This document shows positions 1 to 6,368 of a stretch of DNA of 7,939 nt, in pieces (positions within the stretch are counted from its first letter, which is position 1; the number at the start of each line of letters is the position of its first letter). Source of the DNA: Bacteroidota bacterium (lineage in GTDB: Bacteria > Bacteroidota > Bacteroidia > B-17B0 > Aurantibacillaceae); the NCBI GenBank assembly GCA_025360565.1, contig JANYBY010000038.1, positions 1-7,939 on the forward strand. Direction: 5' to 3'. The translations under genes were made by a program, and so were the position numbers. The notes beneath the pieces were generated by a model that did not search any database, was not told the origin of the DNA, and was given only the letters and a program-made list of their open reading frames with translations.

Positions 1-102
1 GAAGTGGCAAAAGCGGCAGAGTCGTTGGAGTTAAAGCAAACTGTTGTTCCACCAACAAAAATTTTAGTGGATAGCACCCAACTCTACACCAGCAATAAAT
101 AA
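1..102 (+). CDS. ftsL: FtsL-like cell division protein, C-terminal end (partial)
   Basis: Only the last 33 codons and the TAA stop (100-102) are present; the start and the membrane segment lie upstream of the window. FtsL is a small bitopic protein that joins the divisome and helps activate FtsW-FtsI. The visible tail begins EVAKAAESLELKQ, then PPTKILVD, and ends TSNK. This resembles the end of the Bacteroidota FtsL-like family, where a coiled-coil ending in a 'xVAxxxxxLGLK' stretch is followed by 'PPxKI' and a short tail. The position directly before ftsI is the standard dcw order and is the main support. It is in the same frame as ftsI and separated from it by the stop and one ACA codon, so the two are probably translationally coupled. 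The name rests on a short tail plus context, so it is probable rather than certain. Confidence 0.75.
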   Translation, partial: EVAKAAESLELKQTVVPPTKILVDSTQLYTSNK

Positions 103-105
103 ACA

Positions 106-2244
106 GTGGAAAATAAAAAACAAATATTAACCCGCAGTTACATCATATACATTGGTATGTGTGTGTTTGCCATTGGTATTTTATACCGCATTTGCATCAT
201 TCAATTTGTGGAGGGAAAAATGTGGAGAGATAAGGCCGAAGCTTTAACCATGCAGGTATTTTCAATCGAAGCGGTTCGCGGAAATATTTTTGACGCTAAC
301 GGCGCGCTGCTTGCCACAAGTTTACCTTACTACGAAATAGCAGTGGATATTAACGCGCCGAGCATTGATGATAAAATGTTTAAGACCGACCGCGATTCTT
401 TGGCATATTCTTTAAGCAAATTATTTGGTGATAAAACTGAGGCAGACTATTTAAAAATTTTACGAAAAGCGCGCAGCGAAAGATCGCGTTACGAAGTTCT
501 TCAACGCAATGTTTCGTATAACGATCTGCAAAAATTAAAAACATTTCCAATATTTCGCAAAGGCCGCCGCGGAGGTTTAGTAACATTGCAAACAAATAAA
601 AGAGAACGTCCATTTCAGATCTTAGCCGCACGTACCATTGGTTTAGCACGCGAAGGTATTAAACCTGTTGGTTTAGAAGGCGCGTTTGATACGGTTTTAA
701 CCGGAGTAAGCGGACAACGTTTAATGCAAAAAATTGCAGGAGATGTTTGGAGGCCGATCAATGATGAGAATGAAGTTGAACCAAAAGACGGAAGCGATCT
801 ATACACAACCATTGATATAAATATTCAAGACGTTGCCGAACACGCTTTACAAAAAGCGCTGATCAAAAATAAAGCTTCCTATGGCTGTGCTATTTTAATG
901 GAAGTAAAAACCGGTGCCATTAAAGCAATTGCCAATCTCGCAAAAAGCTCGAACGATACTACGTATAACGAAAGTTTAAATTACGCGATCGGTTACGCAA
1001 CTGAGCCGGGCTCTACATTTAAATTGGCTTCCCTGTTAGCGGTAATGGATGATTACAATGTAAGCCTGAATGAAAAAATAAATGTGGGCAATGGCGAAGT
1101 TACTTATTACGATAAGACGATCAAAGATTCGCACCCACCAAAAAAACCTACGTTAACTGTACAAGAATCCTTTGAAACATCTTCAAACAGCGCGGTTGCG
1201 AGGTTGATCATGAAATATTATTCAAAGGATCCGCAGTTGTATGTTGACAAAATAAAATCTTTTCATTTAAATAAAAAATTAGGACTTTCTATTCCCGGCG
1301 AAGGCAATCCATTAATTAAAGATGTAAAAGATAAAGATTGGTCGGGTGTAACCTTACCGCAAATGAGTTACGGTTACGAAACGTTAATTACTCCGCTGCA
1401 AACAATGGCCTTATACAACGCTATTGCCAACGATGGAAAAATGGTTAAGCCGCGTTTTGTAAGCGAGATAAAAAAGAACGGCGTATCGGTAAAAAAATTC
1501 GGAACGGAAGTTTTAGTTGATCAAATTGTAAAAAAAGAAACCATTGCCAAAGCAAAACAAATGCTGGAAGGTGTTGTAATAAGAGGAACCGGAAAAGACC
1601 TGAACATTACCGCGTTTAAAGTGGGCGGTAAAACAGGAACGGCGCAAATTGCAAAAACAGTTAAGAGAGGAAGCGGCAGCACTTTGTATGGTGATGTTGG
1701 CGACCGCACGTATCAGGCTTCATTTGTAGGATATTTTCCTGCTGAAAATCCATTGTACACGTGTATTGTAATTATTAATTCGCCAAGCAATGGAATTTAT
1801 TACGGAGGCTTAGTGGCCGGTCCGGTGTTTAAAGAAATTGCCGAAAAAGTTTTTTCAAGCAATGTTGATTTTATTCAGCCGATCAATTCTAAAAATGATC
1901 TATTAACTAAAGCACCATCTGTATTAACTACAAGATCTAACGAATTAAACGGAATTGCAAAAGTATTTTCACTCCCGATCAATAAAACTGATTCGGATAA
2001 GTTTGTAACGCAAAACCAGAAAGACACTACAAAAATTTCTTACTACGAAAACAACATTGTTTCTCAATTAAAAAACGGCGTTATGCCAAACCTTACAGGC
2101 CTTTCGGCAAAGGATGCCCTTTATTTATTGGAGAATCGCGGAATTAATGTAACCCTTCACGGTTTTGGAAGTGTAAAAAAACAAAGTATTGAAGCAGGAC
2201 AAAAAATTGTAAGAGGGAATAAAGTAGTGCTAACGTTGATATAA
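106..2244 (+). CDS. ftsI: Septal peptidoglycan D,D-transpeptidase FtsI (PBP3, class B PBP) with C-terminal PASTA domain
   Basis: A 712-residue class B penicillin-binding protein that crosslinks septal peptidoglycan on the periplasmic side, working with the glycosyltransferase FtsW. A short cytoplasmic N-terminus precedes one membrane anchor (about residues 12-31). The pedestal/dimerisation domain follows, with the usual RGNIFD motif at 58-63. The transpeptidase domain (about 240-590) has all three active-site motifs: S303-TF-K306 (catalytic serine), S359-S-N361 and K509-T-G-T512. A linker (about 595-655) leads to one PASTA domain (about 658-712: MPNL-G, then alternating hydrophobics and a GNKVVLTL-type ending). 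The size, above 700 residues, fits Bacteroidota FtsI; E. coli FtsI is shorter and lacks PASTA. The GTG at 106 is the first possible start after the upstream in-frame TAA. The next Met (residue 18) lies inside the membrane anchor, so GTG is preferred. ftsL ends 3 nt upstream and murE starts 28 nt downstream. Confidence 0.96.
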   Translation: MENKKQILTRSYIIYIGMCVFAIGILYRICIIQFVEGKMWRDKAEALTMQVFSIEAVRGNIFDANGALLATSLPYYEIAVDINAPSIDDKMFKTDRDSLAYSLSKLFGDKTEADYLKILRKARSERSRYEVLQRNVSYNDLQKLKTFPIFRKGRRGGLVTLQTNKRERPFQILAARTIGLAREGIKPVGLEGAFDTVLTGVSGQRLMQKIAGDVWRPINDENEVEPKDGSDLYTTIDINIQDVAEHALQKALIKNKASYGCAILMEVKTGAIKAIANLAKSSNDTTYNESLNYAIGYATEPGSTFKLASLLAVMDDYNVSLNEKINVGNGEVTYYDKTIKDSHPPKKPTLTVQESFETSSNSAVARLIMKYYSKDPQLYVDKIKSFHLNKKLGLSIPGEGNPLIKDVKDKDWSGVTLPQMSYGYETLITPLQTMALYNAIANDGKMVKPRFVSEIKKNGVSVKKFGTEVLVDQIVKKETIAKAKQMLEGVVIRGTGKDLNITAFKVGGKTGTAQIAKTVKRGSGSTLYGDVGDRTYQASFVGYFPAENPLYTCIVIINSPSNGIYYGGLVAGPVFKEIAEKVFSSNVDFIQPINSKNDLLTKAPSVLTTRSNELNGIAKVFSLPINKTDSDKFVTQNQKDTTKISYYENNIVSQLKNGVMPNLTGLSAKDALYLLENRGINVTLHGFGSVKKQSIEAGQKIVRGNKVVLTLI

Positions 2245-2272
2245 ACACGGAACAAGAAACCAAACAAAAAAC

Positions 2273-3736
2273 TTGAAACTACTAAGCGACATAATTTACA
2301 AAGTAAAACTCGAAGAGATCATTGGCTCAACGCACATGGCTATTTCTTCGGTTACGTTTGATTCTCGCACGGTAAAAAAGGATTCATTGTTTGTGGCAAC
2401 AGTTGGTACAACCTCCGACGGGCATTTGTTTATTGACAAAGCGATCGAGAACGGAGCCATAGCGATTGTGTGCGAAATAATGCCTGAAAATAAAAATGCG
2501 AATGTTACTTATGTTAAGGTTGCCAATTCTTCATACGCTCTTGGTATTATAGCCTGCAATTATTTTGACAATCCTTCCGAAAAAATAAAACTCGTTGGCG
2601 TAACAGGAACTAACGGCAAAACAACAACCGTTACTTTACTTTTTAATTTATTCAGATCATTAGGTTATTCGGTTGGTTTATTATCAACTGTTCAAAATAA
2701 AATTAATGCTACTGTAATTCCGGCTACACACACCACGCCCGATGCCTTAACGTTGAACCAACTGTTAAATACAATGGTTGAACAAGGCTGCGAATACGCG
2801 TTTATGGAAGTGAGTTCGCACGCGGTAGATCAAAACAGAGTTACCGGAATTAATTTTACAGGCGCGGCTTTTAGTAACCTTACCCATGATCATTTAGATT
2901 ATCACAAAACATTTGATGAGTACATCAAAGCTAAAAAGAAATTTTTTGATATGCTTCCGAATACGGCGTTCGCACTCGTTAACAAGGACGATAAGAACGG
3001 GCCGGTGATGTTGCAAAATACAAAAGCGCAAAAACATACTTATGGTTTAAGAAGCGTTGCAGATTTTAAATGTAAGATCATCGAAAATCATTTGAACGGT
3101 TTATTGCTTAATATAGATAATCATGAAGTGTGGGTAAAATTGATCGGTACGTTTAACGCTTACAATGTTCTTGCGGTTTATGCGATCTCTATTTTATTAA
3201 AACAAGACAAAACAAATATTTTAACCGCGCTAAGCAATCTTAATTCTGTTGAAGGACGATTTCAATATATAAAATCGCCGGGCGGAATAATCGGAATAAT
3301 AGATTACGCTCATACACCTGACGCTTTAAAAAATGTTTTAGAAACCATAAAAGATATACGTTCAGGAAATGAACAGGTAATTACACTTGTGGGCTGTGGC
3401 GGAAATAGGGATTCGGCCAAGCGCCCGGTAATGGCTGCCATTGCTTGTGAATACAGCAACAAAGTTATTTTAACTTCCGATAATCCGAGGAATGAAGATC
3501 CTGAAGATATTTTAAATCAAATGGAAAAAGGCGTGAGCCCAGTTGATGTAAAAAAGACATTAAGAATTTCTGATAGAAAAGAGGCGATAAAAACAGCCTG
3601 CACTTTAAGCAAGAGCGGCGATATTATTTTGATTGCAGGAAAAGGGCACGAAAAGTATCAGGAAATAAAGGGCGTGAAACACAATTTTGACGACTTCGAA
3701 ATTTTTAAGGAAACAATTAAAACTATGGGCATTTAA
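2273..3736 (+). CDS. murE: UDP-N-acetylmuramoyl-L-alanyl-D-glutamate--2,6-diaminopimelate ligase MurE
   Basis: A cytoplasmic ATP-dependent Mur ligase, 487 residues (E. coli 495), that adds the third amino acid to UDP-MurNAc-L-Ala-D-Glu. The N-terminal domain has the family DSR motif (30-32). The central domain has the P-loop GTNGKTTT (112-119), EVSSH (179-183) and TxDHLDYH (about 204-211). By alignment in mind with E. coli Lys224, K221 is the likely carbamylated lysine. The C-terminal domain carries DNPR (403-406), the pocket motif of meso-diaminopimelate-specific enzymes; lysine-adding MurE has a different motif here. The start is TTG at 2273: the protein from there opens MKLLSDIIYKV, matching the usual MurE N-terminus, and the next Met (residue 22) would remove conserved sequence. 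The 28-nt leader is A-rich with no Shine-Dalgarno-like box. The stop shares one base with the mraY start (TAATG), so coupled translation is likely. Confidence 0.96.
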   Translation: MKLLSDIIYKVKLEEIIGSTHMAISSVTFDSRTVKKDSLFVATVGTTSDGHLFIDKAIENGAIAIVCEIMPENKNANVTYVKVANSSYALGIIACNYFDNPSEKIKLVGVTGTNGKTTTVTLLFNLFRSLGYSVGLLSTVQNKINATVIPATHTTPDALTLNQLLNTMVEQGCEYAFMEVSSHAVDQNRVTGINFTGAAFSNLTHDHLDYHKTFDEYIKAKKKFFDMLPNTAFALVNKDDKNGPVMLQNTKAQKHTYGLRSVADFKCKIIENHLNGLLLNIDNHEVWVKLIGTFNAYNVLAVYAISILLKQDKTNILTALSNLNSVEGRFQYIKSPGGIIGIIDYAHTPDALKNVLETIKDIRSGNEQVITLVGCGGNRDSAKRPVMAAIACEYSNKVILTSDNPRNEDPEDILNQMEKGVSPVDVKKTLRISDRKEAIKTACTLSKSGDIILIAGKGHEKYQEIKGVKHNFDDFEIFKETIKTMGI

Positions 3737-4998
3737 TGTTATATTATTTATTTGAATATTTAGACAAGGCATTTAATTTTCCGGGAGCGGGGGTGTTTCA
3801 CTACATTTCTTTTCGCGCCGCCTTTGCACTTATTCTTTCTCTTATAATTTCTATGGTGTTTGGCGGAAGGATCATTGAGTACATCCGCAAAAAACAAATT
3901 GGCGAAACTATCCGTGAATTAGGATTAGATGGTCAAAAACAAAAAAGTGGAACGCCTACTATGGGTGGTTTAATTATTTTGGCGGCAATTATTATTCCTA
4001 CGTTATTATTCGCAAAGATCTTTAATGTGTACATCGTTTTAATGCTGATCTCAACTGTATGGCTTGGTGGTATTGGTTTTATTGATGATTACATAAAAGT
4101 TTTCAGAAAAAATAAAGAAGGTTTGCAAGGTAAATTTAAAATTGTTGGCCAGGTTGGTATTGGATTAATTGTTGGATGTGTATTTTATTTTCATCCGGGT
4201 GTGGTAATTAAAGAACGTATTACCTCCGCTTCAAAAGATCTTTTAACTATTTCAAATGGTGCCGATACAAAAGTAAGCACACCAAAATACGCGGAGCTTC
4301 CTGTTAAAACTTTAAAAACAACCATCCCATTTTTTAAAAATAACGAATTGGATTACGGTTCATTTATTTCGTGGATGTGTGATGATTGCATTAAATACGG
4401 TTGGTTAATTTTTATTCCAATGGTAATTATTGTTGTAACAGCGGTTTCAAACGGAGCAAACATTACCGACGGGATTGACGGATTAGCAGCGGGTTCCAGC
4501 GCTATCATTGGCGTTGTACTTGGAATCTTAGCTTACGTTTCGGGTAATATTATTTTTTCCGATTACTTAAACATCATGTACATTCCCAACTCAGGTGAGC
4601 TGGTTGTTTTCATGGCAGCATTTGTTGGAGCTTGTATTGGTTTCCTTTGGTACAATTCTTATCCCGCGCAGGTTTTTATGGGCGATACCGGAAGTTTGGC
4701 CATTGGCGGCATCATCGCGGTTTTTGCAATCGCGATCCGTAAAGAATTATTGATCCCGATTTTATGCGGGGTGTTTTTAATTGAGAGTATGACCGTAATT
4801 CTTCAGGTTGGATATTTTAAATATCAGAAAAAACGCCGCGGATTAGTTTACGCGCAGGAACACCGTTTGTTTAAAATGGCGCCATTGCATCATCATTATC
4901 AGAAAAAAGGATTTCACGAATCAAAAATTGTAATGCGCCTTTTCATTGTTGGAATTGCATTGGCGGTATTAACGTTTGTAACATTAAAACTAAGATAG
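3736..4998 (+). CDS. mraY: Phospho-N-acetylmuramoyl-pentapeptide transferase MraY
   Basis: A polytopic inner-membrane enzyme that transfers phospho-MurNAc-pentapeptide from UDP to undecaprenyl phosphate, giving lipid I. The family signatures are in order: GTPTMGG (72-78), the Asp pair D117-D118 in GFIDDYIK, NITDGIDGLA (242-251), GDTGSLA with the third catalytic Asp D317, and the HHH motif 385-387 in APLHHHYQKKGF. At 420 residues it is about 60 longer than E. coli MraY (360). Most of the excess is a block of about 50 residues between the DD pair and NITDGIDG, in roughly 155-225, which contains a C215-D-D-C218 pair. Long MraY proteins of this kind are usual in Bacteroidota as far as I recall. 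The rest is strongly hydrophobic with about ten membrane segments. The ATG overlaps the murE stop by one base; the TAG stop (4996-4998) directly abuts the murD TTG. Confidence 0.97.
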   Translation: MLYYLFEYLDKAFNFPGAGVFHYISFRAAFALILSLIISMVFGGRIIEYIRKKQIGETIRELGLDGQKQKSGTPTMGGLIILAAIIIPTLLFAKIFNVYIVLMLISTVWLGGIGFIDDYIKVFRKNKEGLQGKFKIVGQVGIGLIVGCVFYFHPGVVIKERITSASKDLLTISNGADTKVSTPKYAELPVKTLKTTIPFFKNNELDYGSFISWMCDDCIKYGWLIFIPMVIIVVTAVSNGANITDGIDGLAAGSSAIIGVVLGILAYVSGNIIFSDYLNIMYIPNSGELVVFMAAFVGACIGFLWYNSYPAQVFMGDTGSLAIGGIIAVFAIAIRKELLIPILCGVFLIESMTVILQVGYFKYQKKRRGLVYAQEHRLFKMAPLHHHYQKKGFHESKIVMRLFIVGIALAVLTFVTLKLR

Positions 4999-6357
4999 TT
5001 GAAACGCTTAGTGGTATTAGGAAGCGGAGAAAGCGGAGTGGGCAGCGCGATACTGGCCAAACAAAAAGGGTTTGAAGTTTTTGTAAGCGATAAGGGATTG
5101 ATAAAAGAAAAATATAAAGCACAGTTAATAGAAGAAAATATTTTGTTCGAAGAAGGTACACATACAGAAGAAATAATTTTAAACGCTTTTCAAGTAGTTA
5201 AAAGTCCCGGTATTCCTGATACTGCCGACATGGTGCAAAAACTGAAAGCAAAAAATATTCCTGTGATCTCTGAAATAGAATTTGCAGGAAGATATACTTC
5301 CGCTAAAACGATTTGTATCACAGGATCGAACGGAAAAACAACTACTACTCTGTTAACGTATCATATGCTTAAAAAGGCCGGATACAATGTTGGTCTTGGA
5401 GGAAACGTGGGAAAAAGTTTCGCCTTACAGGTAGCCCGTGAAAATTTTGATTATTATGTTTTGGAATTAAGCAGTTTTCAGCTTGATAATATGTATGAAT
5501 TCACCGCCGACATAGCGGTGCTCCTAAATATTACACCCGATCATTTAGACCGATACGATTATAAATTTGAAAATTACGTAGCATCAAAATTCAGAATTAC
5601 ACAAAACCAAAGCAGCCAAAATTATTTTATTTATTGCGCCGACGATGAAGTCATCACCACCTTCATGCAACAACATAAAATAAATTCAACACTCGTGCCA
5701 TTCAGCATAAAAAAACCAATAGATGGTGATGGCGCGTTTTTAACCGAAAAACAAATAACCATTAATTATAAACCAAACCAAACCAAACCCTTAATTATGA
5801 CAATTGAACAATTAGCACTACAAGGTAAACACAATGTTTACAACAGCATGGCAGCCGGCTTAGTTGGCCGCGTTGTGGAAGTACGTAAAGATATTATCCG
5901 CGAAAGCCTTCAGGATTTTCAAAACATTGAACACCGTTTAGAATTTGTTGCCTCTATCAATGGCATCGAATTTATTAACGATTCAAAAGCAACCAATGTT
6001 AACTCAACCTGGTACGCGCTTGAAAGCATGCAAAAGCCTGTAGTGTGGATCTGTGGCGGACAAGACAAAGGCAACGATTACAACGAGTTGACCGAATTGG
6101 TAAAAGCAAATGTAAAAGCTATTATTTGTTTGGGTAAAGACAATAAAAAGATCATCAATGCTTTTAAAAACATTGTAGATATAATTGTTGAAACCGATAG
6201 CGCTGCTGATGCGGTTGCGCTTCGTATAAAATTGGAAAAAAAGGCGATGTGGTATTGCTTTCACCGGCTTGCGCAAGTTTCGATCTTTTTAAAAATTACG
6301 AAGACAGGGGTATGCAATTTAAAGCTGCCGTTAGATCTCTTTAATTTTTTAATATAA
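4999..6357 (+). CDS. murD: UDP-N-acetylmuramoyl-L-alanine--D-glutamate ligase MurD, C-terminus frameshifted
   Basis: MurD is a cytoplasmic ATP-dependent ligase that adds D-Glu to UDP-MurNAc-L-Ala. Domain 1 opens with a Rossmann-like GSGESGVGSA (8-17). Domain 2 has the P-loop GSNGKTTT (109-116), ELSSFQLD (156-163, including E156), NITPDHLDRY (177-186, H182) and the likely carbamylated K197. Domain 3 has EHRLEF (311-316) and NDSKATN (327-333). The family match stops near residue 407. The continuing zero frame gives a tail unlike MurD (KKAMWYCFHR and on) to TAA at 6355-6357, 452 aa in all. The expected ending (KKGDVVLLSPACASFD and on) is in the -1 frame, stopping at 6342-6344; joining the two gives 448 aa, close to the family norm. 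Read straight through, the enzyme would lack the D-Glu-contacting region around Ser415/Phe422 (E. coli numbering). A dead murD inside an intact dcw cluster is unlikely, so sequence error, recent mutation or recoding should be considered. The TTG start abuts the mraY stop. Confidence 0.93.
   Translation: MKRLVVLGSGESGVGSAILAKQKGFEVFVSDKGLIKEKYKAQLIEENILFEEGTHTEEIILNAFQVVKSPGIPDTADMVQKLKAKNIPVISEIEFAGRYTSAKTICITGSNGKTTTTLLTYHMLKKAGYNVGLGGNVGKSFALQVARENFDYYVLELSSFQLDNMYEFTADIAVLLNITPDHLDRYDYKFENYVASKFRITQNQSSQNYFIYCADDEVITTFMQQHKINSTLVPFSIKKPIDGDGAFLTEKQITINYKPNQTKPLIMTIEQLALQGKHNVYNSMAAGLVGRVVEVRKDIIRESLQDFQNIEHRLEFVASINGIEFINDSKATNVNSTWYALESMQKPVVWICGGQDKGNDYNELTELVKANVKAIICLGKDNKKIINAFKNIVDIIVETDSAADAVALRIKLEKKAMWYCFHRLAQVSIFLKITKTGVCNLKLPLDLFNFLI
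5770..5789 (+). repeat. Pentanucleotide tandem repeat, 4 x AAACC, inside murD
   Basis: Four perfect copies of AAACC lie in the coding sequence and encode K258-P-N-Q-T-K-P264 in the variable stretch before the LQGKHNV motif of MurD. The block is flanked by the direct repeat TTAATTAT (5762-5769 and 5791-5798). Gain or loss of one unit would shift the frame, but four units is short for an active phase-variable tract. Here the frame is intact across it. Confidence 0.8.
6219..6344 (+). other. murD: Conserved MurD C-terminus in the -1 frame
   Basis: Read from 6219, the -1 frame gives ASYKIGKKGDVVLLSPA, then CASFDLFKNYEDRG, then MQFKAAVRSL and TAA (6342-6344). This is the standard end of bacterial MurD, including the SPACAS-D-F segment that contacts D-Glu. 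The same frame is closed upstream by TGA at 6207-6209, so the switch from zero to -1 frame must occur between about 6210 and 6242. The tyrosine and KKGD spacing of ASYKIGKKGD look more like the family than the zero-frame ALRIKLEKK. That places the lost base most likely at 6217-6219, in GTTGCGCTTCG, rather than in the A run at 6236-6242. With this ending, 24 nt separate murD from ftsW. Confidence 0.9.
6237..6243 (+). other. A AAA AAG slippery heptamer in murD zero frame (possible -1 frameshift site)
   Basis: The zero-frame codons GAA AAA AAG contain the heptamer A AAA AAG in the X XXY YYZ phase. This is the same slippery sequence used for -1 frameshifting in E. coli dnaX. A -1 slip here would continue at GGC (6243-6245) and give GDVVLLSPA, exactly the conserved MurD ending, and a product of 448 residues. 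I see neither a clear Shine-Dalgarno-like stimulator upstream nor a strong stem-loop at the usual 5-8 nt downstream spacing. The 10-bp palindrome CTTGCGCAAG at 6268-6277 is about 25 nt away and has no room for a loop. The heptamer itself is certain; its use is speculative. Confidence 0.3.
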
Positions 6358-6368
6358 TATTTTGTGCA

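Noticed and set aside
380..812. Two minus-strand open frames (380-649 and 615-812) opposite ftsI
   Set aside because: They lie wholly antisense to a well-conserved part of FtsI, have no recognisable domain, and their composition follows from the codon use of the + strand gene.
1521..1709. Minus-strand open frame opposite the FtsI KTGT region
   Set aside because: Shadow of ftsI; short, no family resemblance, no room for its own signals.
2245..2272. 28-nt ftsI-murE gap as a possible promoter or regulatory element
   Set aside because: It is short and A-rich with no dyad or -7/-33 elements; best read as the murE translation leader.
4943..5161. Minus-strand open frame across the mraY-murD junction
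   Set aside because: Antisense to two conserved ends, hydrophobic only because of the complement of + strand codons; no support as a gene.
6004..6276. Minus-strand open frame opposite the murD frameshift region
   Set aside because: I considered whether it might explain the broken murD end, but it is antisense to clear MurD motifs and looks like no known family.
6268..6277. CTTGCGCAAG palindrome as a frameshift-stimulating hairpin
   Set aside because: A perfect 10-bp palindrome has no loop bases and would form only a very weak hairpin. It is also about 25 nt from the slippery site, beyond usual spacing.
6345..6368. AT-rich murD-ftsW spacer as a possible Bacteroidota promoter (TAnnTTTG type) or terminator
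   Set aside because: The TTTTG at 6360-6364 does not have TA at the right distance for TAnnTTTG and no -33 element is evident. The T run at 6345-6350 is not preceded by a GC-rich stem, so it is not a terminator.
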